Notes under the pieces: model-generated
Databases searched by the model: none
What the model was told of the DNA's origin: nothing
Seen by the model: only the letters and a program-made list of their open reading frames with translations
Source of the DNA: Diaporthe sp. PMI_573
Taxonomy: Eukaryota > Ascomycota > Sordariomycetes > Diaporthales > Diaporthaceae
Length of the DNA stretch: 64,000 nt
Reading direction: 5' to 3'
NCBI GenBank assembly: GCA_021399435.1
Contig: JAJTUP010000096.1
Span: 1-64,000, forward strand
Part shown: one piece after another, positions 29,555-40,103 of the stretch
Layout of the letters: each line of letters begins with the position of its first letter
Position numbering within the stretch: position 1 is the stretch's first letter
Program-made: the position numbers and the translations under genes

Positions 29555-30589
29555 CTAGACTTCATATAGTAAACCTTGAAGGCCATAATCGCTGATAACC
29601 TGGTGTAGGTGATATTGAAGGTTCTCGCCAGTGTGCCTACCGTTGACGACCCTCAGCCCAATCAAGCGGTTCCTCACATTATAGTCAAGATCCACGAAAT
29701 GCGCAACCACGGCTACCAACGCCTTGCTGTTGGGCGAAGTCCACAGATCAGCAGACAGATGGATCTTGGACAGAGCGGTGCTGTAAAGCTGTCTCTTCAG
29801 GGCATTGAGGTTCTCCGTAAAGGCTTCAACTAGCCACTTCATCATCGTGGTGTCGCTTTTCGGGAGGATCTGATCGGTAAACGTGGGATTCCAGACGTGT
29901 AGCAGCTGACGGAACTGGGGCGCCTCTAATAACGAGATGGGCAGGTCACAACAAGCAACAAGCTCTGTAATGGCCTTTCTCGCGAGATTAGCGGCAGCGA
30001 GGGTTGGTGTATCACTATTAGCTGTGGCAGAATGAGGGAAAGGAACTGGGTGCTGTGAGTGAGTAACGAGGTCGTGATGGTCTGTACGCCTCCTCTTCCT
30101 GCGACCTAACTCTGCCGGGCTGACATTATCACGGTCAGCCCCTCTAATAAAGTCTTTCAGCTTCCCAAATCGGTGGCCGTTGTTATCACTGCCCTCGAGA
30201 TGATTTAGAGCAGAACTGGTTGTGATATTCTTGCCGCTTTTGGTCTGATACAACGTGTGCTGACGCTTCTCATCACAGGGACGGCAAAACCACCACTCAT
30301 CGCCAGTCTTTCTGACACCGTCGGGGTTCTGAATAACCTCTAGCAGCTTCTCCCCGAAGTGCCAGATGCCAGACTGTGTTGAAGAGCTCTTCCGTTTCGG
30401 CTGGGGGTCTGGCATCCATCTGGCGGCTACAAACTGATGGCGCCGGCCTTTGACCGTGATACGTGGGAGGTCTTTGAGGGAACCAATAGCAAAGCGAGCT
30501 GTCGCGTCGTGAGTGTCAATTTGGCTCTGGATGGATTGCGAGGAAGGCTGACGAGGCTGGCCAAGCAGCGAAAGGGCGTTTGTAGCCAT
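29555..30589 (-). pseudogene. hAT transposase, N-terminal half only
   Basis: The frame starts MATNALSLLGQPRQPSSQSI. A BED-type zinc finger (WWFCRPC...TTSSALNHL) is followed by a basic RRKRRRTDHH and then the start of the RNase-H-like domain: IHLSADLWTSPNSKALVAVVAHF, VDLDYNVRNRLIGLR and GRHTGENLQ. It ends at YGLQGLLYEV where about 400 more residues, including the later catalytic acids and hATC, should follow. The break at ~29575 abuts unrelated DNA. The family is different from both intact hATs in this window. Confidence 0.88.
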
Positions 30590-31171
30590 GATGATGCCTA
30601 CAGTACAGGTACACTCGATGATGAGACGCGACGAAGCCTAAGATCAGAGGACGGCTACAACAAACAGCTCAACTGCAGAAAAGCTGACAGATTTGACTCC
30701 GGATGCGGGGGGGGGGGGGCCAAATCGGGCTAACGATCGACATAGGTTTCGGAGCAAAACAACAAAAATGGGCTCACGATCCTCAATACAGTGGGGCAAA
30801 CAGAGTCACATGTGGGGCCGCCAGGTTAACGTCCATTTGTTTGGTTCGTTTGCAAGTCATTTGCATATAAATGTCCCTTGTTTGGCTTGCTGAAATGTCG
30901 GGCTTTGCGACTTTCATTTGGCAAATGACTTGCAAAGGCTTGGTTTGCGTGGAACGCTGTTCAGTGGCTAGATCGCGTACCCCCTTTTCAACCACCCTTG
31001 TGTAGACAATCTTGGCGCAGCTTGTCTGTGAGAAGCGGATCTGCCAGTAAAGTGGTACTACCATGAGATAATCGGAGTCCTTCCACCTCGCCACGCGGGA
31101 GCTGATGGGCGGCAAATACTCGGAATTGAACTCTCTGCCCATGCGCGGGCCCTACCCCATCGTGCACGGAG
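30590..31171. other. Intergenic with poly-G and an inverted repeat
   Basis: A 12-13 base G run (~30706-30718) and a perfect 16-bp inverted repeat (30849-30936). No gene recognised. Confidence 0.5.
30849..30936. repeat. Perfect 16-bp inverted repeat, 56-nt spacer
   Basis: TTTGCAAGTCATTTGC (30849-30864) and its exact reverse complement GCAAATGACTTGCAAA (30921-30936). Inner imperfect pairing (AAATG/CATTT) could extend it. It might be a miniature element or a transcribed hairpin. Confidence 0.8.
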
Positions 31172-31382
31172 TGTAACGGCCAGTAATATCCAGCATGGAA
31201 GCTGTTGTATTGGCACTACGTACGAAGATTCTAAGCTTAAGGAGAGAAGAAGGAAGGAAAGAAACTCGCGATGTGCGACGCGTGGAGAAGTTTAATAACC
31301 GTGGTCCGTGCCTGTGGCAGGGACCAGCCCCTGCCAGCACCTTGTGGTGGTGTCAGCCCGTCTAGTGGTGACAACCGCCACA
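31172..31382 (+). repeat. 211-bp LTR-like repeat, copy B
   Basis: Identical to 1709-1919 over all 211 positions, same orientation. The flanks (ggag before, gttat after) differ from copy A, and no target duplication is visible. Confidence 0.85.
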
Positions 31383-31564
31383 GTTATTAATACATACAGG
31401 TTTTGTCTTAAATATTTCTAAAAGACTGGGGTCTTGCTAAGTAAATTGATATAACTCTAAGTCTTTTCTAAAGTTAGAAAAATAAGCTATTAAGTTCTGA
31501 GAGGAAGGTATATATGCTCAAAACTGTACAATTTGTAAACTCATTCAGGAATTGCCTTGTCTGC

Positions 31565-31770
31565 TGTGACGGCAGCCACGGTCAAGCAAGCCCTGGCCGT
31601 CACAAGGCCCTAACCCTGAGCCCCACAGTCACGTCAAGACTTTTACGCAGTCCAGGGATCGCATGAGCTTCGCTCTCCCTTTTTCCTTCTTTCTCTTTAG
31701 CTTAGAATATTCGTTGATAGCGCCAATAGACCCAGCTCCCATGCTGCATCTCGCGCTGGCCGTGACACTC
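31565..31770 (+). mobile_element. Partial gypsy LTR, second copy
   Basis: It matches the first ~200 bp of the LTR at 1078, including the TGTGACGGC...GCCGTCACA inverted repeat and GCGCCAATAGACCCAGCTCC. Small indels occur. Homology stops at ~31770, so this is a truncated solo LTR. Confidence 0.8.
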
Positions 31771-32478
31771 GCAGCGCAGTATCGTGGCTATCTCCGGTTT
31801 CGGGGGGACTCCTGCAATAGCATCGTGGCCCCACCCGTGCCTATCGAGTATGTGTGACTAATGTCCCTGACAGGCAGCTTGAGGGCTAGAGGGCTTTTAA
31901 GTACTCTAAAAATTTAAGTTTTGGGGAAGCTGTGGGGTAGCTTAAAAGATACTTCTATTTAGGTGGGATACACACTAAATATCTTGTCGGTGGTGGGCGC
32001 ACGGAAAATAGATGGTGGGCCGACGTTGGCTGCCGGGCGTGCTCGTTTATCCACTTCAGTAGAGTGCCAAGAACAGGCTGGCGAACAGGAGACCTGGGCA
32101 AGGGTCAGACACAGTCCCTGCCTGCTAATCTACGCTCTGCCTGCGCTTTTTTGTTTCCAACATAGAGGCAGTATGGCAGCTGCCTAGAGAGAATCGCAGA
32201 ACAAGTCAGAGCGCAGCAACCCCTCGCAGTCTGCCTTGCCAACACAACTTTAGTTTGGGAAAAGTATAAATTGACGGCATACCTCGTTCCACGTTCTGTT
32301 TCCATCACACACACACACACAACACACATAACACACATGCAAAACTTTCCTGCTTCAAACAGGACATCATTACCTTCTACTCTACTCCTTATCTCTATCT
32401 CAAAACTAATCGCGACCGCAAGGGACGGAGAAACCTTTGCATACACAGCCGGTAGCTGTTCATGCAAACACTCAGACG
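31771..32478. promoter_or_regulatory. Upstream region of the 184-aa gene, with TATA-like box and CA repeats
   Basis: AGTATAAATTG at ~32263 is a reasonable TATA box. A CA-rich tract (CACACACACACACAACACAC) lies at ~32308-32336, in the likely 5' UTR. The left part (31771-32200) holds nothing recognised. Confidence 0.4.
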
Positions 32479-33033
32479 ATGATTAAACGGGAAAGCGCAA
32501 CAAATATTGGTCCTGTCGCAGAACAGATTGCCGAACATCGTAATGTGGCCCAAACGGATTCGCCAGACGCCATTAACTCGGCATGTCCTACCTGCGTTCG
32601 ACTACGAGCATACATGGATTCATGTATAAAGTCCGGACTCGCCGAGCCGCTCGGGGGAACCCTCCCAAATACTCATAGTCCAGACCCAAAAGACCAGGAA
32701 GCATTTGTCTACTTTGATTTGAGAGCAATGAACGCCCTGGGCCTGATACGCTGGTATCCTCACGCGAGAACGGTCATCCTCATGACGCCAGAACTTGGAG
32801 TACAAGGCTTCAGAGTCTACGATATTACTGGCCAAGATGAGGACATGCTCACCGCCAAATTAGTTGAAGTTCTAGGGAAGGCTACAAGCAAGTGGCAGGT
32901 TACATTTCGGCGGCTACCCTGTGAATTGGATGGTATAGTATTATGCGAGCATTTTGAGAACATTACGACAAAGCTGGAGAAAAACTTGGTTTTTACAGCC
33001 AGTCTTAATGATATTATTGCCTCAAGACGCTAA
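32479..33033 (+). CDS. Hypothetical 184-aa protein
   Basis: The frame starts at ATG 32479 (MIKRESATNIGPVAEQIAEH), has a CPTCVRL Cys pair near residue 40, and ends IIASRR. No family is recognised. A neighbouring frame continues as DAKIVAYCSTGQPVSVVLKE to ~33148 and looks protein-like, so a frameshift or intron near 33025 may have cut off the true C-terminus. A TATA-like box lies ~215 bp upstream. Context gives no function; a broken copia fragment follows immediately. Confidence 0.45.
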   Translation: MIKRESATNIGPVAEQIAEHRNVAQTDSPDAINSACPTCVRLRAYMDSCIKSGLAEPLGGTLPNTHSPDPKDQEAFVYFDLRAMNALGLIRWYPHARTVILMTPELGVQGFRVYDITGQDEDMLTAKLVEVLGKATSKWQVTFRRLPCELDGIVLCEHFENITTKLEKNLVFTASLNDIIASRR

Positions 33034-33147
33034 GATCGTGGCATATTGCTCAACGGGGCAACCAGTATCTGTTGTCCTCAAGGAATACACCGTTGACACT
33101 CTGGCTGAAGACCTGCTGAGAGCCAGCTGCTCGGCCTCCATAGCACG

Positions 33148-35731
33148 TTAGTTTGTACATTTTGGTCAATACGGAGGAGCCGAGCGCTCAGGGGGTGTGA
33201 TCAAGGAGAAGATGCGTGCAATGCGAACAAGCTCAAAACTCCCACACTCTCTTTGGCCCGAAATTGGACGAACAACCGTCTATCTCAACAACCGAACACC
33301 AAATTACGGACTGGACTGGAAGGCACCCTACTACCAATTTCACTCAGCAATTGCGAGACGCTGGGGTATCCCACGACCAGATCCAAGACCAGACCAGGCG
33401 CACCTTCGCGTTTTTGGCTGCAAGGCCTACGCGATGACCTCAGACGCACAGCTCAAGAAAAGAAGACGTCAACGTCTCGAGCCACGTGCATGGATTGGTT
33501 ACCTTGTTGGATACCGATCATCGAACATCTACCGGATATGGATTCCCTCTACCGGAAAGATTGTCAATACAAGAGACGTGATCTTTAATGAGCACGAAGT
33601 GTTTGATGGGAATTGGGAAGGCTTCAAAGATGAGCTTCTCACCACAGACATCAATCGTCTCGCGGAGTGGACAAGAAAATACGCCCTCCCAGACAATGAC
33701 ACAATATCGGAACCGGAAGGAGAAGATCTGATTGAAGAAAGCTCCCCGGAAGAAACCTCCGAAGAAACTCAAGGACCTGTTGCCGATAGCATCCAGGAGG
33801 CAGACGTAGAGACTGCAGAGGATGATCGCTCCGAGGCGGACCGAGAAAACGGCCCCTACACAGAAGCCAAATTCACCCTGCTACCTACTCCTCCTCGATC
33901 ACCGCCATCAGCCCTGCTCGCACACACAATTCAAACCCAGTCTGACGAAGAAATGCCGTCTACTGAAGAAAATCAAAAGACAAGCCCGTGGCAGGCCGCA
34001 TTCATCGCTGGCACAAAATCTGCCTGGATGGCCAAGTCAGAAGGAAAATACCTGACGAAGGCACAAATTGAAAGACGCTTGCGTCAGGGGGTGAAGTTGA
34101 AAAGAAACAACCTCCCCGAACCGCCAAGATGGCACAATGACCTGGATAATCATCCACTTGGACCAATATTCAGACAAGCAGAAGCTGACCATTTGCAGAG
34201 TCACATTGAAATGAAGTCATGGACCGAAATCCTCAAGAAAGACCGCCGCGCAGCAGGAAAACAAATCCTGGACTGCATGTGGGTGTATGTCTACAAATTC
34301 AACAAGCATGGCGTTCTTCAGAAATGCAAAGCAAGACTCGTGGTCCGCGGAGATCAACAAGCGCGAGGACAAACACAAGAAACCTACGCAGCAACTCTCG
34401 CGGGACGGTCATTCCGAACACTGATCGCCATTGCCAACAAATTTGATCTCGAGCTGATCCAATACGACGTTGTCAATGCGTTCGTGCACGCTCCTATCGA
34501 TCAAGATATCTTCATGAGAATGCCTCGAGGATACGAGAAGAAGGGCACAATCTTGATGCTGAACAAAGCACTCTATGGGCTGCGGATTTCACCACTGCTC
34601 TGGCAAAAGGATTTCACAAAGACACTTGCCCAATGTGGATACAAACAAGTCCCACATGAACCCTGCTGCTACACCAAGAATGGCATCCTGGTCTTCTTTT
34701 ACGTAGACGATATTATCGTTGCGTATAGAAAGAACCGACAAGATCAAGTCGATGAACTGGCCCACCAGCTCCAAGAGAAGTATAAAATCAGTGGAGGGGA
34801 CCCGATTCAATGGTTCCTGGGCATGGAGATCCTCAGAGATCGTCCAAACAGACGGATCTGGCTGGCTCAGACCGCATACATTGAGAAGATTGCCAAACTG
34901 GCTAACAAGAAAAAACTCTCCCACACAGTCCCCATGACAGCCGAAGAGCTGATGCCTCGAATCGACGCCGCCACAGAAGCTGAAGTCCAGACCTACCAAC
35001 GAAAGATCGGATCACTTCTATTCGCCGCCATTTCCACACGACCAGATATTGCATTTGCCACGTCAAGGCTTGCAAGATTCCTGACAAATCCGAGCCGAAA
35101 ACACCAAGATGCTGCCGACCGCGTGCTACTCTACCTCGAACGCACCAAAGACCTTGCTCTTTGCTTCAAGGACACCGAAGAGTTGGTTGTCGCAAGCGAT
35201 GCTTCATTCGCAGACAACACACTCGATCGGAAAAGTTCCCAGGCATTCGCAATGAAACTGTTTGGAGGCCTAATTGGATGGAGAGCAAACAAGCAAGACA
35301 CGGTCACTACATCAACAACGGAGGCAGAGCTTCTAGCTCTTGCTCAAGCAGCAAAAGAAACACTATTTGTGAGCCGGCTCCTCACAGAACTTTCAGTGGA
35401 CCTGGACAACAAGCGAATCAAGATCGAATGTGACAACACACAAACAATCAAACTGGTCAACTCAGAAGTCACAACACTCAAGACCAAATTACGACATGTG
35501 GACATACACAATCACTGGCTGCGGCAGGAAACTCAACGAGGAACAATCCAGGTGGAATACACACCTTCAGCAGAAATGATGGCAGATGGGTTGACAAAGG
35601 CATTACCGGCTGGAAAGTGGAAAGGATTCCTCCACCAGTTGGGCCTAAAAGATGTGAAAACAAGACATGGAGAGACAACGCTACGGGAAGACCCCATAAA
35701 TAACAGACTAAAAGCAGTTGAAGGGGAGTAA
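33148..35731 (+). pseudogene. Copia (Ty1-type) polyprotein: integrase C-terminus, RT, RNase H
   Basis: The frame enters inside integrase (GGAERSGGVIKEKMRAMR, LPHSLWPE, YLNNRTPN). An acidic linker follows, then a complete copia RT: ARLVVRGDQQ, LIQYDVVNAFVHAPI with the first catalytic Asp, MPRGYEKKGTILMLNKALYG, and VFFYVDDIIVA (YVDD). The -1 RNase H follows: LVVASDASFAD, TTSTTEAELLALAQA, VDIHNHWLRQ. The stop is at 35729-35731. Gag, protease and the integrase HHCC/DDE core are missing, closed off by TAG at ~33148. The surviving 844 codons are undamaged, so truncation is recent or the family is young. A purine-rich GAGTCTGAGGGGGTTG follows where the LTR should start, but LINE sequence comes next. 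Confidence 0.9.
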
Positions 35732-35770
35732 AACGCAGACTCCCAGTACCTGCGAGTCTGAGGGGGTTGA

Positions 35771-36197
35771 ATGGATGGATGGATGGATTTTATTTCGCCC
35801 GGGGGGACACACCCCAGAGGGCCTTTGCGCTAAGCTATTTTCGTTTCGTACGGTTCTTCCATAATCACCCGAAGCCCCACAATTTCACTCTACTGACTGG
35901 TCCAATCTGATGTATATGCAGTGACAGGCCTGCTTGAAGGCCAATTTCTCCAAGTGTTCAGCATCCTATCCTCAGCAGCTGAAGCACGGTCTGCCAAAAT
36001 GAGACTGTATGATGTTAGTAGGATTCAATCTGAATAGTTAGTGTGCCTGAGGCTTCTGGTCCATGTCAAGCCTCCCCGTTGCAATGGCAAATTTGATCGT
36101 CGCCCGTACTGCCCGCATGTCTGGTGTCCATTTGTCACCGTCAGACGCCGCCTTTCCCCCCAGGAAGTATGATAGGTTTCCCATCTTTGCCTGTGAG
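35771..36197 (-). mobile_element. LINE 3' end, copy 2, with (ATCC)n tail
   Basis: On the minus strand it encodes QAKMGNLSYFLGGKAASDGD, then KWTPDMRAVRATIKFAIATG, matching the C-terminus of the LINE at 5.3 kb. It ends in CGGGCGAAATAAA followed by ATCCATCCATCC. It abuts the copia 3' end on the left and the hAT terminus on the right, so only the last ~430 bp remain. Confidence 0.85.
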
Positions 36198-36259
36198 CAG
36201 TGTGTCCAATAGTCAGTTAACCATTTGGATAACGGACCAGTTAACGGCTTACGTAATAC

Positions 36260-36316
36260 CAACCGTTAGGGACGTTATAAGTTCCTCATTTCAACCGTTA
36301 GGGACGTTATAAGCTT
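36260..36316 (+). repeat. hAT left subterminal repeats (two copies)
   Basis: CAACCGTTAGGGACGTTATA occurs twice here, about 30 bp apart. Two more copies (one with GGTACG) lie at ~39396-39455 near the other end, in the same, not inverted, orientation. They are likely transposase binding sites, by analogy with other hATs. Confidence 0.65.
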
Positions 36317-36685
36317 GTCAGTTAACTAGTTAACGGTTGGATTTAGAGGGGGGTTTTCTAAAACCGTCCCAGATACCTATTAGTGGATCTCAACTCGATG
36401 TAAAGACCGAGTTTTTCCTATTCAGATCCTAGCCCAGAGACGGCGTCTCTCAACCCCTTGCTTAGCGCATTAATCCCTGTCATTTGATTGTCCCGACCTG
36501 ACCGTCCCGAGCCATTCCGTTCGACGTGCCAGATGCGCGACGCGTAACGCGTCTTAGCGAGAGTTTTGGCGGCCTCCGTTCGAACTTCAACTTGCCCTCC
36601 CGTCTAGACTCAGCATCTCCTTTTGCATATAGCAACGCTCCCTACACGTACGCACAACGGAAAATTTCCGGCAGTACACACCACC

Positions 36686-39055
36686 ATGTCGGCCCCGTCC
36701 TTCTCCTCCACGCCGTCATCGTCGCGTTCAGCAGACCAATTTACGGAGCTCTCAATCCAACCATCAATCGAGTCCTCTGCCAAGAAATCGACCACGCCTT
36801 CAACTGGGCCCTTGTCATCTCCTTCATCTGTCCGAGCTCCGAGACCTCTTGCCGATGGTGCCTTCCCGATTCGCTGGGGTGCTCTCCAGTACAACAACAA
36901 ACATCTAAGCGATGCGCACTACTATATGAAGCACAAGCGTACAACCGGCAAGACAAAGAAGTCCTGGATTTGGGACCACGGTGCCAATATCGAGTCAGAA
37001 AATGAGCAGTACTGGCTTTGTCGGAGATGCCATGAGACTGGCAGCGACTGTTCTACAATATTTAAATACAACGGAAATAGTGCGATCGCCTACCATTTAA
37101 AGCACAAACACGGCATTTCTGAGGACGGCGAAGTTCCTCAGCATATCCGGGTTTCCAACCCATGGGATCGAAGTAAGAAGGCTAATAGCTTTGGTCCACT
37201 ACGGGCTCCTATTACTGGGGAAGGCTACAGGCAGCAGTATCTGGACTGGGTTGTTGCTCACGACGTGAGCTTTCGAAGCGCAACTGCCGGAGATACGTGT
37301 GACTTACTCTCGTATGGGAGGCCTGAGTTAGAGCGGCTTCTCCCTACGTCCGCGACGACGCTGAGCAGTTGGATAATGGCTGCATTTGAAACACGCAGGG
37401 AGAGTTTGAAGGTTGAGTTGAAGGAATGTAGGAGTGCGGTCCACCTAAGCTGCGACTTATGGACGTCAACTAGTGGGATGAGCCTCTGCGGCGTAGTTGC
37501 GCACTTTGTAGGTACGTATATATATGTGATACCCTTTACTATTCAGACGTTTTATTATATAAGGCTTAATCCAACTTTTAACCTCCGCTTACTAGGCGTG
37601 GACTACACCAATCATCAAGCTCTTCTCGGCCTCCCGCGGCTATATGGTTCTCACTCAGGCGAAAATATAGCAAATTGCCTTATTAGCGTAGTTACGCAGT
37701 ACGATCTCGAGCCGAAGCTTGGTTGTTTCATGATGGATAACGCCAAGGATAACGATCGCGCCGTGTTACAACTAGCTACGCGATTTGGTTTCGATCCGGA
37801 CTGGAGACGACTCCGCTGTTCTGGCCACGTTATCAACCTCGTTGTCAAGGCAATTCTCTATGGCAAAGGTGTGACTAAGGCCGAACGACAGCTCCAGTGT
37901 TGTAACGACCAAGAATCCTTCTCGATCTGGCGGCAACGAGGCGTTATCGGCAAAGTTCATAATATTGTTCGCTACATTACACGCTCAGATCAGCGCCGAC
38001 AGCATTTCGAGACTCTACAAGCCGAGGCCCTGCAAGATGATGAGCTTTTCAGCCTACAGCTTATCAAGGACGGCGGGATCCGGTGGAATTCAACCTTCTC
38101 TATGCTTGAGCGCGCGCTTAAGCTTAGGAATGCAATTGAGTTGTTTTGTGCACAGTGGGAGAGGGACGCAGATTATGATTTGAGCCAGGACTTCCTCAAG
38201 AGAAGCGATTGGGAGGAAATCCAGAGATTTGTCGCTCTGCTAAAGCCCTTTAAAGACGCTACCCTCGAGCTGGAAGGCCATGCCATACACGGCAACTACG
38301 GCGCTCTTTGGCAGGCGTTGGAGATGATGGACATCCTTGACGGCTTACTGCAGGAAGAAAAAGCTGCAGTTGCTGCAGACCCTAGGTCCTATTCTAACTA
38401 CTATGTTGCAGGACTCGATGCTGGCTATGCGAAGCTTATGAAATATTTCGACTTGACAGCAAAGACACCGTACTACCGTGCCGCGATTTGTCTCGTCCCA
38501 AGCTTCAAGCTGCTTTACTTTAAGGATAAGTGGCGATCACACGAGATCTGGGTGGACACTGTTGAGCCAGACGTCCGCCAGCTATACAACGAGTATGCAA
38601 CAAAATACAGCATTACGGAGCCAGCTTCTCCTCCGCAGCAAACTGAGCAACCTCAGCAAACGCCAGAGCTGGGCCGCTTCAAACTACATAGAAGGCTTGA
38701 CCGCAGCGTTGATGTGGATAGCAATAGCGACAGGCGAAAGAGGCGCAGAATGGTCGACGAATTTGAGCGCTACCTCTATGATGAAGACGTTGTTGAACCA
38801 TTTGTCGAAGAGCCGCTGACTTGGTGGCGCGAGCGCGAGAAGTCCTATCCGATCCTTACCCAAATGGCTTTTGATCTTTTCTCTATCCCAGCTATGAGCG
38901 CCGAGTGCGAACGTGTCTTCAGTCAGTCCAAACGCCTAATCACCGACGAACGCAATCGGCTTGGATCTGTCACAATTGAAGCGAACGAATGTCTCAAGAA
39001 CTGGTTACGCCGCGGCCATGAGCAGCGGCGGCGGAGGGATATGCTAGCAGGATAG
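36686..39055 (+). CDS. hAT transposase, intact, one intron
   Basis: The ATG at 36686 has a near-ideal context (CCACCATGTCG); the frame upstream has no ATG. A BED zinc finger lies near residues 90-145 (WLCRRCHETG...AIAYHLKHKHG). The RNase-H-like DDE domain begins SAVHLSCDLWTSTSGMSLCGVVAHFV; the GSHSGENIANCL and MMDNAKDNDRAV blocks follow, then RCSGHVINLVVKAIL. The hATC dimerisation domain is present (AFDLFSIPAMSAECERVFSQ, then RLGSVTIEANECLKNWL). An 84-nt in-frame intron (37512-37595, GTACGT...CTAG) interrupts HFV-G-VDYTNHQ; its removal restores the family alignment. No stops or shifts are present. Cut-and-paste transposition is the family role; this copy could be autonomous. Confidence 0.92.
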   Translation: MSAPSFSSTPSSSRSADQFTELSIQPSIESSAKKSTTPSTGPLSSPSSVRAPRPLADGAFPIRWGALQYNNKHLSDAHYYMKHKRTTGKTKKSWIWDHGANIESENEQYWLCRRCHETGSDCSTIFKYNGNSAIAYHLKHKHGISEDGEVPQHIRVSNPWDRSKKANSFGPLRAPITGEGYRQQYLDWVVAHDVSFRSATAGDTCDLLSYGRPELERLLPTSATTLSSWIMAAFETRRESLKVELKECRSAVHLSCDLWTSTSGMSLCGVVAHFVGTYIYVIPFTIQTFYYIRLNPTFNLRLLGVDYTNHQALLGLPRLYGSHSGENIANCLISVVTQYDLEPKLGCFMMDNAKDNDRAVLQLATRFGFDPDWRRLRCSGHVINLVVKAILYGKGVTKAERQLQCCNDQESFSIWRQRGVIGKVHNIVRYITRSDQRRQHFETLQAEALQDDELFSLQLIKDGGIRWNSTFSMLERALKLRNAIELFCAQWERDADYDLSQDFLKRSDWEEIQRFVALLKPFKDATLELEGHAIHGNYGALWQALEMMDILDGLLQEEKAAVAADPRSYSNYYVAGLDAGYAKLMKYFDLTAKTPYYRAAICLVPSFKLLYFKDKWRSHEIWVDTVEPDVRQLYNEYATKYSITEPASPPQQTEQPQQTPELGRFKLHRRLDRSVDVDSNSDRRKRRRMVDEFERYLYDEDVVEPFVEEPLTWWREREKSYPILTQMAFDLFSIPAMSAECERVFSQSKRLITDERNRLGSVTIEANECLKNWLRRGHEQRRRRDMLAG

Positions 39056-39638
39056 GTATGGGCTAGCTGGATTAGTGCTCATAGTGACGGCGGTATGACT
39101 GATACTCCGCTAGCAGAGGCTAGACCGGCAGAGTTGTACCTGTGGGAGCTTGATAGCGGCGCTTTGCATACTGAGGCTCGATAGGCGGATTTTTTTTTAT
39201 AGATTGGACATTGTTCTTTATCAGAAGTTGAGAGAAAGATAAAACCTGAATGAAACATGGGAATATATTGCTTGCAAAGCTTAATTTGGTGTAAATCCCC
39301 TTCAGCACCAACGAGTTTCTATCATGGGTTACCTATTTAGGAAATTCCAACCGTTACCAGTTAGTTAACGTTTGACAAGCCGTTAACGGCTTATTTTCAA
39401 CCGTTAGGGACGTTACAAAGTTGGAAATCCAACCGTTAGGTACGTTATAACCTCCATTTTTCCCGTTACCTGACTATTGGACACACTGATATGTTATATA
39501 AGCACCACACTTCTTTTGAAACTAAATGGTATTTTCCTATAGTACTTCTTATATATATCGCACTGTGTCAAGGCTTCCAACACCATGTGAGCCTTTTGGT
39601 CCAGCAGCTAGCCTTGAATCCCCACTTCAAGACGAACG

Positions 39639-39962
39639 TTATTTTGAAGATTGCTCGGCCCGCAGCGAAGACGTAAAGGCCTCACCCACTGGAGGCCCAT
39701 AATCCTCATGAAGGCCATCTGGAAAGTAAATCTTGGCTGCTTCCGAGGTGAGTGAGTCCTGCGTGCCTCGACGGATCCGAGTAGGATCGGGGAGGCTTTC
39801 TTCAATCATCCATCTGCCGTCATCCACCAACCGAAAAACATCAATATCAAAGTCAGCCTCGTCCAATGCAGAGAGTAAACCTTCTTTTTCATGCTGCTGC
39901 TCATTAGACGTTTCCATGTCGCGAGATCGAGCGGATTCGTATTCCTCCTGCTGATAATCCAT
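39639..39962 (-). CDS. Hypothetical acidic protein
   Basis: A 107-codon frame, MDYQQEEYESARSRDMETSN..., contains DIDVFRLVDDGRWMIEESLP and GLHEDYGPPVGEAF. No family. It may be a downstream exon of the 40104-40628 frame on the same strand: the intervening sequence keeps an open frame rich in Gly/Asp, but no consistent splice phase was found. Confidence 0.35.
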   Translation of the reverse strand: MDYQQEEYESARSRDMETSNEQQHEKEGLLSALDEADFDIDVFRLVDDGRWMIEESLPDPTRIRRGTQDSLTSEAAKIYFPDGLHEDYGPPVGEAFTSSLRAEQSSK

Positions 39963-40103
39963 TATTTCCCGTCCCCGTCCCGCCTCGTCCCGTTGAGGTC
40001 ACCAGCGCCAATATCAACTCCATCACACGGGGCTGCACCGTCCCCAGCCGCCTTTCCTTTCCCCTTGACCCCGTCGTCCCCACCGGTGATCTCGGAGGCC
40101 CAG

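Larger units (their letters stand above)
36198..39488 (+). mobile_element. Complete hAT transposon, 3.3 kb
   Basis: Perfect 19-bp terminal inverted repeats (CAGTGTGTCCAATAGTCAG) lie at 36198-36216 and 39470-39488. Inside each end are copies of AACCGTTAGGGACGTTATAA. One intact transposase gene lies between. The 8-bp flanks (cctgtgag, atatgtta) do not match, so no target duplication is visible; recombination or later change at one side is possible. The left end sits inside the LINE 3' fragment. Confidence 0.88.
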
